From Otatea glauca (Eukaryota; Streptophyta; Magnoliopsida; Poales; Poaceae): 64,000 nt of DNA. A program made the translations under genes and the position numbers. This document shows, one piece after another, positions 55,476 to 64,000 of the stretch. Location of the stretch: the NCBI GenBank assembly GCA_036346275.1, contig CM070723.1:26666176-26730175 (forward strand), read 5' to 3'. The notes beneath the pieces are model-generated. The model did no database searches and was not told the DNA's origin. It saw nothing but the letters and a program-made list of their open reading frames with translations. The first letter of the stretch is position 1. Every line of letters starts with the position of its first letter.

Positions 55476-57221
55476 GAGGGAGCTGGTTTGTATACTATGT
55501 ATTATATATGTTTTCTTCTAACATTTCCTTTCTTTTGCATCTTTTGGGTGTTTTTGGGCTTATATCTAGAGTTCTGAGTTCACTTCACTTAGACTTCTGG
55601 CATGCGTTGCATGGACCTCTCATCTTATGCTATAGGTTGCGATCAAGTCTAGCAGGTGTTGGGCCTGCTGGGAAGACAGGGTCTGTGTGAACTCCCTAGC
55701 CTGGGACTTAGAGTCAGCTTTCCTATGTCAGTCATTGGGAAGATGAGAGTGAGTCTGAGCCATAGTGTTCTCTACTATCTTTTATATGCTCTATAGCCAC
55801 CTAGTTTGCATTTTCTCGACTTCTTCTATTCATTTTGTGTTTTTGGGTTCGATTGAGTTCATTTGGGCCTTCCTTAAGTTCAATTCTGTTAATACCTTAA
55901 CTTGAACCAGATTTGCGCTTAAAATTGATTCACTTGTTGAGGGGGAGTTTCGGAATCTGCTTTATGCATTGCACATAGACATCATTTTCTGTTTTTATGA
56001 GCATTGTATGTTATGCAAATGAGCTACTATTTATGCTATGCACCCTGCTACTTTTATGAAGAAAAATACTAGCTTAGAAATGTCCAAGTTCATTTTGATT
56101 CATATTTCTAAGCTTGTTAAAATTTGAATATTAAAGCTTTAAATGAAAACTTGATGAAACATGTTGCTTTTACTTGCTATGTTTTCTCTCTAGGTGCAAA
56201 TGCCATTATTTTTGAAATTTTAGATCTCTACTAGAGTCCCTATAGCAACTTGGGTGAAGCTAGGTTGATCCATACTCGAGTCATTCACATGCTCATAAAT
56301 CTATGTGCTTAAATAAAAAAATTGACTCTTTTTGTGCAAATTGATCTCAACACTTTACATTCACAAGACTTCCTCCCATTGCACTTGGGATGAACTTGGA
56401 ATGTATCGTGTTTGACCAAGACCATCATCTTAAGAGCTTTTCTTGAGATGGTCGACTGTGGCTTGAGTCAATCACACATGGAAATTTGCACCCCACTATA
56501 TCCTTTGAAGTATTAAAGCAAAAATTTGCATTTAAAGATCTTTGAGCACGAAGGACCTTATATGCACATCTAGCCTTCCCAAACTGTTGAGTAGGTTGAA
56601 CTCTAGGTTTTCCATTTGATCCATTGTATAGCTTTGCCTCTAGTTTAGAAAGTATGATAACTGTTGCAATTGTTAAATCATGCAAAAATGATTGTCTTAT
56701 TTGTGCTTACTAGCAAACTTGACTTTGCAATTGGACATGTCTTAGTTTAGCATAATCTAAACTTGAGTAGCTGGGAGTCATACTTTGTATATATGGTCAT
56801 TTGGATAATTCTCAAAGCTCTTTTAGGATGCATTTCATTTGCAAATGGGGAGAAAACGGTGAAAATGCCTTCTTGATGTCTATATTGCCAAAAGGGGGAG
56901 AAAATGTAGAAAAAGGAATCATCAATAGGTAAAAATGTGAATGCATCTTGGTTCTTATGATATTGGTGAAATAGTGCTAATTTTTAAGGATCGTAAGCAT
57001 ATTTGAGCTTTTATGAGTTTATATTGGATTTTAGAGCTTTTGTGAAAAACTTGCTCTTTCTTTGGTTTTGCTCTAAAATCCTTCTTACCAACTTGGTCAT
57101 AATCTTATTCTCACTTCTTCTGGACCAAGTTTGGCTTTGCATTCAAATTGCTTCTTCTTCTCTCTTTCAAACTCAAATTTTATGCCTCTTCGGGTGTTGA
57201 CAAAATACTCATCAAGGAGAG
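55476..57221 (+). other. Copia 2 region between pol and 3' LTR
   Basis: 1.7 kb without a credible gene. It contains the stretch GCCAAAAGGGGGAGAAAATG at about 56888, a purine-rich block typical of the 3' region of SIRE/Opie elements, and ends just before the LTR at AGGAGAGATTAAAAGA, a weak polypurine tract. No env-like frame survives. Confidence 0.65.
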
Positions 57222-58874
57222 ATTAAAAGACCATGTGGAGGTCTACCCGTGATGGTGATGAGTTATTGACATTATTTAAGTATGTGGTGCTTAGATTTGA
57301 GGTTGATTTGAACTCTGTTTCAAAATTTGATGAAATTTGAGAAGTGCTCAGAATTTGTGGTGCTACCACCCTTGGGGGTGATAGCACCGTCCCCGGTGCT
57401 ATCAACCTGAGGGCAGTAGCACCAGCCCTCATGGTGATGTTTTCCCAGAGAGCTGATTTTTGTGGGATCACTTGTAGGGTGGTGCTATCGGTCCTGAGGC
57501 GGTAGCACAGGCTTTTATGAGCGAGAATGCATTAAAATTGTGATTTTGTAATGATTATTGAATATCTTTTTGGACATTGCTATGTGAAGGGTTTTTCTTG
57601 TCTTTGATGGTTGCAGGACAAAGGTGCTAGGTCATGGTGAGGCGGAGGATGATCAGGAATTGATGAGTTGCGCCGAAGGTCCAAATGGTTGAGGATCGCC
57701 AAAAGATGATCGGAGACGGAGTCGTTGTGAGTCTAGAAGACAAGGAATGGATGAGATGCTAACTTGGAGCTACTTGGATCAAGGAGGGCCTTGGATCGCG
57801 GTTTAGGTGATAGAGTTGCGGATCTAGTTAGTATGCTTTGAAAAGAGTGCAAAAACCAGGATGGTTGTTGGGTTTCGGGTTAGCCCATCTATGGCAGTGT
57901 GAGTGAGTAAATCCTAGCCCTTGATATGTTCCTTAGGGTTGAAGGAACTTATCTAAGGGTGGAGGATGGCTCAAGAGTTGTATAAATTGAGGGGTAGGGG
58001 TAGCTCTCCACTCTTTGAAGGTTTTAGAGGTTCTTGTGCTCTTTTGAGCTTTGCCCACTTTGTTGTGTGGCTTTGTAAATCTCCCTTCCAAAAATTAAAG
58101 TTTAACTTCCTAAGTCTGAATTTATTTTACGTATTTACATTATGCTTTAAATTCAGCACTTACTTTCTTGCAATTTACTTTTCGCACATTTGGATTTGCC
58201 TCCCTCCTTCTACTTGCTTGTGCTTCTTTTGCCAAGGATGTATTATTAGTGGATGCATCTTCTTCAGATAATATCCCAATCATGTAGGCAAATGTTCTAT
58301 TCTTCCTTGCAAGAAACTGATCTTTTGCTCTTTAGAGAATCATTCTTGGAAGATCGAGTTTTGGTGTTCTTGACTTGTGCTCTTGCTTGCTTTGACGTGT
58401 GGGAGGCCATTCAATATCATCTTGATCATCAAAACCCCACGAGCATGTCCAAGGTCAAGTCTTTGTTTTTTTTGCTCCTACTTGGTGCATCCTTCCTTCG
58501 ATTCAAAAAAGATCAGAACTTTGATGTCGATCTCTTGGATTGAATGTTGGAATAGGTTCCTGACCTCCATACGAAGGTGCATCCAAGTTTCGTGAGTTTT
58601 GGACTAGCCGATCAAAAGTTGCATCATTTTTGCTTTTGAGTTCGTGCTGATTTTTCTGCTGTTCTTGAGGCCCGGTGCTACCACCCCATGCACGGTGCTA
58701 CCAGCCCTTAGTGCTACTGGCCCAATAGCAGTAGCACCGGCCAGACTGAGTTAATTGCTCCCTCTCGTCTCCCTTTTGATTGTTTCTTGTGAGGGCTTGG
58801 TTGGACATTTTTAGTGGTGGAAAATTTTAATTTGGGATCATTCACCCCCCTCTGATCGCCATCTCGGTCCTTCA
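57222..58874 (+). repeat. 3' LTR of copia 2
   Basis: It starts with a decayed TTAAAAGACCATGTGGAGG (TGAAGGACC in copia 1) and ends GGTCCTTCA. 1653 bp. GC-rich motif around GGTGCTACC and GGTAGCACC near both ends, TATAAATTGA at 57981. Confidence 0.85.
57981..57990 (+). promoter_or_regulatory. TATA box of copia 2 3' LTR
   Basis: TATAAATTGA, equivalent to the TATA box at 591 in the first LTR. Confidence 0.55.
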
Positions 58875-59398
58875 CTAACATAAGAAAGCTGACTCTACAA
58901 ACTCAAGCTAGGGAGTACACATAGACCCTGTCTACCAAGGGGGCCCAACACCTGCTAGAGAATAGCTAATTATGCATGATAGCAACCTATAGAATAAGAT
59001 TAGAGGTCAATGCAAAGCATGACAGAAGTCTAAGCAAAATGAACTCAGAACTATAGAAAACAAATACCCAGAAGATGTAAAAGAAAGGAAATGCAAGAAG
59101 TAAACATATATAATACATAATATACAAGACCAGGCCCCCTTAAGAAATGCCGTAAGGGCACACAACTTCAAGCTCTCCACTCAATACCGCAAACCTAGAG
59201 TTATCCAAAGGCTTAGTGAAGATATCTGCAATCTGGTGGTCACTCTCTACAAACAAGAGTACTAGATCACCGTTCTCCACATGGTCCCTAAGAAAGTGGT
59301 ATCGAATATCTATATGCTTGGTCCTGGAATACTACACTGGGTTCTTGGCAATGTGAATGGAAGAAATGTAGTTACAAAAGAGTGAAACACTATCCATG
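58875..59398 (-). pseudogene. Copia 3 RNase H tail and 3' region
   Basis: On the minus strand, 59398-59140 encodes TKHIDIRYHFLRDHVENGDL, QIADIFTKPLDNSRFAVL and ends CPYGIS with a TAA, the same C-terminus as copia 2 but less decayed. 59139-58875 is its 3' untranslated part, matching 55476-55730 of copia 2. At 58875 it is cut by the end of copia 2, and at 59399 by a gypsy-like LTR. With 50389-50715 it represents one minus-strand element. Confidence 0.8.
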
Positions 59399-59399
59399 T

Positions 59400-59491
59400 T
59401 GTTTGCACCCAATTTTGGCATGGCATGGTTTATTTGTAAGGCTAAAGGATAAAATAGACATTTCAGGCTGATATTATTTCAAAAGGAAAAG
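59400..59491 (+). mobile_element. Start of a gypsy-like LTR
   Basis: TGTTTGCACCCAATTTTGGC closely resembles the start of the gypsy LTR at 40420 (TGTTTGCACCAAAATTTGGC). It diverges afterwards and is cut after ~92 bases by LTR-Y. A related but different family member. Confidence 0.6.
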
Positions 59492-61094
59492 TGTCGGGAC
59501 CCGGATTTGCAAATTCAAAACCCTCTGTGTATACTGCACTAGTCCAGGATCATGCTAATGCACACAGTGGAAACATAGATGAAATATCATTCCATTCAAT
59601 GAATTAACTAAGGAAGAAGTAAATTATTATTAAATAAAACATCAGACCTTATGGTCAAAGTTTACACCACTATGCCTTAAGGCTTAAGAAACAAATATAC
59701 TATTGTAGCGGAAAAGATAACTTGGGCCATTCGACAAGCCACAGGCAATCGTCTGGGGAACGCCTTCCTAGTCCACGTAGTCTTCATAATATTCCACCTA
59801 ATGATGCTCAGAATTTCTGAGTTCTCCTTCAGCAACTGATCAACAAGGGCATAAAGCCGTGAGTACAAAAAGTACTCAGCAAGCCATATAGAAATGATGT
59901 AATATTAATGCAAAGCTTCACAAAGGATAGTCATATGGTTCATTTGCAGAATGCAATAACTTGAATTGAAATACAGTAAATAGATTTAAAGCATATTTAT
60001 GAAAATATAATAAATAGCTGGCAAATCATTGGTAGACAACATGAAAAGAATGGCGAGGCATCGCCCTACACCACTCAAAACAATTATCAACCCACTATAT
60101 TCAGCCGTATAAACTTTAGACAACAAAACCACAGTGAACTTCCCGTTCACATCCCAACAATTGCACATTTCCACATTTCATGAAACACTCTATACCTCGT
60201 GTGAAATTCTCGGGCTTGTCCATGACCGCAGACGAGGCTATTCTACTAGTTTTACACTCTGTAGAGGTTGTACTACTTTACCCACAAGACATGGTCATCT
60301 ATTTATGCAATCGATATTAGCACACTTCCTTTGGTGTGCCGCAAAGAGATCATGATAAAGCCTTTACAATGCCCTGTCTAAACTCGGTACTGCCCTTAAG
60401 GTTTCGCCCCTCGGGGCCCCTTCTTGAGTCATGTGAGTCTACCCGTTCACTCCGGAACCACACAACCAATTGGCAGTACTTAAGGCTAGACATTCCAAAT
60501 TAATCAGCTAGGTCTGTCCCATACCAGACTTATGGTAGTACGGTTTGGCCCCGTTCAATGGCGCACAGGATTAAGTCCTTAAGTTGTCTCAGACAAGACA
60601 TTCACATCCCAATGTGCTAGAAAGAACCCCCTTTACTGCACGATCACTCACTACTACAGAAAGGCTTATATTAGACGCCTCAATACAGATGGTTTGAAAA
60701 AACCGTCTGTGCTAAAGAACATCACTGACGGTTCTATAGTGAAACCATCAGTGATATAATCACAGACGGTACTCTTCATGAACCGTCAGTGATATACATC
60801 TGTATCACTGACAGTTTTAGTTAAAAACCGTCTGTGATGATATCACAGACGGTTTTAAATACGAGCCGTCTGTGATAAGTTCACATCACAGACGGCTCTA
60901 ACTACGAACCGTCTATGATATGACCTCAGACCACTATATAAATATATCGATTGAGGTTCGTAGCGTAGACCTATGTGTTTCGTCTCCCGCAAATCCTAGC
61001 TAACCCCCCAGCGATTCTCGACCTCCTCCCCGGCGCTTCGGCCTCCTCGATCGAACAAGGGACGCTGGCGCCGCCGCTTGAGGGCACGTCTCAG

Positions 61095-61303
61095 ATGGCA
61101 TCTCCGGCGCCGCTGCTCAAGGACGCCGTTGGCAGCCTCGACCGTGACCCCTTCGTCGCCCTCCTCGTGAGGCTCATCAGCGAGTCCCAGCGGAAGGTGA
61201 GTATGCCGAGGGCCGGAGCAACGTCATCATCGAGTACGCCGGCACCGTCCCCGGCCTCGTCGGCATGCACATGGACGTCGTCTTGTCCAACCCTAACGAA
61301 TGG
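61095..61303 (+). pseudogene. Captured acetylornithine deacetylase (M20) fragment
   Basis: ATG 61095 opens MASPAPLLKDAVGSLDRDPF, then VALLVRLISESQRK, ending at 61196 directly before GTGAGT, a splice donor. From 61202 another frame reads YAEGRSNVIIEYAGTVPG and LVGMHMDVVLSNPNEW. HMD is the zinc-ligand His and catalytic Asp motif of M20 metallopeptidases. Order and text match the N-terminus of plant acetylornithine deacetylase-like (ArgE) proteins, which remove acetate from N-acetylornithine in arginine synthesis. The segment between the two blocks is missing, so a deletion has removed the rest of exon 1/intron and part of the next exon. The composition is much more GC-rich than its surroundings. 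Confidence 0.75.
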
Positions 61304-62124
61304 GTGGGTTGCTACCAGATTTTTCTTTGATGATGTGAAAATCGCTTCTCATGTTTACCGTTCTTGGGCGAAGAAAATCGCTTCTCATGTTTAATATTGA
61401 TATATGTTGCAAGGATTGATACCATGGATCATTGAAGGGTGACCAACGTATATCTTAGAACATACATGATTCGTGATGATAAATATTTTTATACATGATT
61501 CCTGAAGACAAGTATCTCTTAGAACATACATTTTTGCATTTGTCTTGTCAATTTCACATGGATATGTCTACTCATGTACTTGAAAATAGAGCCATAGAAC
61601 GAGTAAGTATATTTGTCGTTGTGTTCGATGATTGATCAAGAAAGAGGAGCTTGCTAGGGCATAGCTTTGTGTAAAACTGGTAGAATCGAAATTGAAACTA
61701 ATTGACAAGTATCAAATAATTGTTTGTAACATGCATTAAGCTAATGATTATGTGACCATGTGTTGTTGGATGTGAATATGTGATCATGTGAAGTACATAT
61801 TGTGTGAAGTAATCACAGAGGCAACCACATTTTAAGTTTTGGATTAAAACCTTTGACATATGGGTTGTAAGAAAGATTATTACATTAGCCAATTGCCCCT
61901 GCTCGAAAAATAATAATGACGTGAAATCAAACTAGTTCAAGAATATAATTATTGTCGATTACCATATTAATTTCTCTTAGCTTCTCTTCTCCTCTTCACA
62001 TGGCTACTATTGCACTTCTTTCTTACCTAATCCAATTCTCACCTAATCCAAAACTATCTTTCTTACCTAATCCAATTCTTCAGCACGCTACCGTCTATGA
62101 TCCTCTGTTTTTCCCTATACCCCC

Positions 62125-62896
62125 AGAAGAACTTCTATCATTAGTATCTGTTGTTCGAAATTTTCTTCTGCTTAGGTATTTCTGCAACGAAATTTATAAG
62201 ACACAACCAAGTTATAGATATAGTAATTGAATATCTAAACTTCCTAGATGCATGGAGCAACAGCTTGTCTGATCAGGATGGTCTTAAAATATGAAGTTCT
62301 GTAGCACTTTTATCTCTTCTTATTATAATAGTGATGGATTCTAAGGTAAAGTCCATTTCATTCCACAGTTCGTCCTGAAAGGTGTCAGTGCTGATTTATC
62401 GTTATCACTTTATCCTCATCCCCGAATGAGAATATCATAGGCAGCCATGCTTCTTGAACTATAGAGCTGATTAAGTCATCATATGGAGTTGATTAAATTA
62501 TCGTATAGAGCCATACGATAATTTAATCAACTCCATATGATGACTTAATCAGCTCTATAGTTCAAGAAGAATGGCTGCTTATGGTATTCTCGTTCGGGGA
62601 TGAGGATAAAGTGAAATCGATAAATCAGAGCATAACAGCGTTCATGACGAACTGTGGAATGAAATGAATTTTACCTTAGAATCCATCAATATTATAATAA
62701 GAAAGAGATGAAAGTGCTACAAAACTTTATATTTTAAGATGATCCTGATCAGACAAGCTGTTGCCTCGATGCATCTAGGAAGTTTAGATATTCAATTACT
62801 AAATCTATAACTTGGTTGTGCCTTATAAATTTCGTTGTAGAAATACCTAAGCAAAAGAAAATTTCGAACAACAGATACTAATGATGGAAGTTCTGC
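62125..62896. repeat. Long near-perfect inverted repeat (hairpin)
   Basis: Left arm 62125-62506 and right arm 62513-62896 are reverse complements at about 92% by eye, with a 6-base loop AGAGCC (62507-62512). The innermost ~80 bases, from CTATAGAGCTGATTAAGTC inwards, are essentially identical. It lies between the captured gene fragment and the right subterminal array of the CACTA element. A transcript would fold into a ~385-bp duplex. Confidence 0.92.
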
Positions 62897-64000
62897 TAGA
62901 AGATCACAAACAGTTCTGTTCATAAACCGTCTGTGATGTTTATGTATCACAGGCGGTTCTACTTGAAAACTGTCTGTGATGAGTACTCATCACAGACGGT
63001 TATAATGTAGAACCGCCTGTGATGAGAATTTTCATAGACGGTTCGAAAACCGTCTGTGATGTGCCCTTACATCACTGACACATTGTTTGTGACGGTTCAT
63101 AAAACCGTCTGAGATGACGATTTTGAACCGTCTGAGATGATGTTTTCTGTAGTAGTGACTTGCTTGAGGGAAAACAATTCGTTCACCCAAGACCAATGGC
63201 AAACCCCGCCATGGTACAACAAATTTTACAACAGCGGCTATCAGCCACAATTCAATATCTCATTAAGTCAAGATTAACATTATTCAACATGTGATATGAA
63301 TCCCATCGTACAACTAAGCATGTCTAAGCATAGCTACGATAACCCAATGTTGGTAGTATGACTATGTCCAACTAGTAATGTCCCAACCTAGGTTTAACAA
63401 TGGATACATGTCATCCCAATAATCAAGGTGGCATAATGACAACTAGGTATATAGCTATTCCCATGAAATAATCATTGATACACAAATAGCATGCAATTGT
63501 ATAAAATAAATTACTTTGCAAACATATGATCAATATGATCAAAGGTTACGACTTGTCTTGCTGATCTTGTGCTGAGTCTTGGTCTTTGAACTCTCCGTTC
63601 GCTCCCTCGGAATTAGCGTCTACCGGAAAAGAAAGCAACGAATAAAAATAAATACCAAACAGAGACTAAAACAAGCTAAAAATTGAAAATAAATGGCTGT
63701 GAAAGGTATAGATCAATTTTAGAAAAATTTAGAAATTTGAATCTCCTCAATCGGAGTTCATATGAGAGAGAACGGGCTCCTGGAAAATTAAATCAGAGAA
63801 AATAGAAAAAACAATATTTTTGGAATTATTTTTCAAAAGGAAAATCTGGTTTATTGTGCAATCGCTAACGTTAGCAGGGTTCACGGTAGACTGGGTTCAC
63901 AGCACAGTGTCCGGTTCACCGTGCACTCGGCGCGCGGTCGACGTCACCGCTGATGGGGATGACACTCGGTGGTAGGGCTAACACGGCGGCTGGTGAGGTG

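Larger units (their letters stand above)
50716..58874 (+). mobile_element. Copia retrotransposon 2 (SIRE/Opie-like)
   Basis: 5' LTR remnant, primer site, gag, integrase remnant, RT, RNase H tail, long 3' region, full 3' LTR. The first part of the 5' LTR is missing. Internal deletions remove the protease and most of RNase H. It is inserted into the 3' untranslated region of a minus-strand relative (copia 3), whose other part resumes at 58875. Confidence 0.85.
60649..63157. mobile_element. CACTA element with gene fragment and hairpin
   Basis: This 2509-bp element has ends CACTACTACAGAAA and TTTCTGTAGTAGTG. ACT flanks both sides (60646-60648 and 63158-63160). Subterminal arrays of ACCGTCTGTGAT and ATCACAGACGGT in both orientations fill 60700-60930 and 62905-63140. 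No transposase is present. It carries a GC-rich fragment of a host gene (61095-61303) and a ~770-bp inverted repeat (62125-62896). Confidence 0.9.
59492..64000 (-). mobile_element. LTR-Y copy, runs past window end
   Basis: It starts TGTCGGGACCCGG and is collinear with the solo LTR-Y at 33981. Shared blocks include TTTTACACTCTGTAGAGG (about 60249 and 34688), the region with CTAGGTCTGTCCCATACCAG (about 60510 and 34970), and CTCCTCAATCGGAGTT (about 63742 and 35848). The nested CACTA at 60649-63157 accounts for the extra length. The flanking bases are AAAAG; the partner duplication would lie outside the window. Confidence 0.82.

Noticed and set aside
55476..57221. Envelope-like gene of a SIRE-type element
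   Set aside because: No sustained open frame or membrane-protein-like sequence between pol and the 3' LTR.

Overview
The window is a stretch of plant nuclear DNA, most likely from a grass, made almost entirely of nested transposable elements. The grass assignment is inference. It rests on SIRE/Opie-like copia elements with long LTRs, a Tat-lineage gypsy element with an antisense gene, MULE and CACTA elements carrying plant mobile domain (PMD), GRF, Ulp1-like and host-derived fragments, and Tourist and Stowaway MITEs. I recognise no intact host gene, no rRNA or true tRNA gene and no CRISPR array. Most transposon genes carry stops, frameshifts or deletions.

Layout. 1-3761: a copia LTR (cut by the window start) sits in a fragment of a long-LTR family, called LTR-Y here, which sits beside a minus-strand LTR element called X. 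3762-5814: no gene recognised. 5818-6209: Tourist-like MITE with TAA target duplication. 6349-19108: a 12.8-kb Mutator-like element (MULE) with terminal inverted repeats and a perfect 9-bp duplication (TAAATAAAT). It carries, all on the minus strand, a decayed transposase, a PMD gene and a small GRF zinc-finger gene, and is split by a 3.8-kb CACTA element (11503-15328, duplication AAA) made mostly of a ~196-bp tandem array. 19943-20206: Stowaway MITE. 20556-24611: a CACTA element (duplication ATT) with a transposase-associated exon and a captured SINA/SIAH ubiquitin-ligase gene, whose first exon is interrupted by a 202-bp CACTA of the same family (duplication TGC).

25859-41070: a structurally complete 15.2-kb Tat-type gypsy element (652/651-bp LTRs, duplication CATAG) with gag, protease, RT, RNase H, a second RNase H and integrase on the plus strand. 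An antisense PMD-like gene with its own TATA box reads back from the 3' side. That gene is split by a 3657-bp solo LTR-Y (duplication ACTTC). 41824-43211: second X LTR, cut by copia element 1 (43212-47886). 47901-50388: minus-strand CACTA transposase remnant (TNP2, DUF8039-like, Ulp1-like). 50389-59398: copia element 3 (minus) with copia element 2 (plus) inserted and a head-to-head LTR junction at about 50716. 59400-64000: start of a gypsy-like LTR, then another LTR-Y copy running out of the window, holding a 2.5-kb CACTA (60649-63157, duplication ACT) that carries an acetylornithine-deacetylase gene fragment and a ~770-bp near-perfect hairpin.

How the parts relate. Order of insertion can be read from target duplications: X before LTR-Y before copia at the left edge; MULE before its internal CACTA; gypsy before solo LTR-Y; LTR-Y before CACTA at the right edge. 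The most interesting content is the accessory cargo: PMD genes in two unrelated element classes, a GRF gene, captured SINA and acetylornithine-deacetylase fragments, a long hairpin, and arrays that look like amplified CACTA subterminal motifs. Family calls come from motifs read by eye; no database search was possible.
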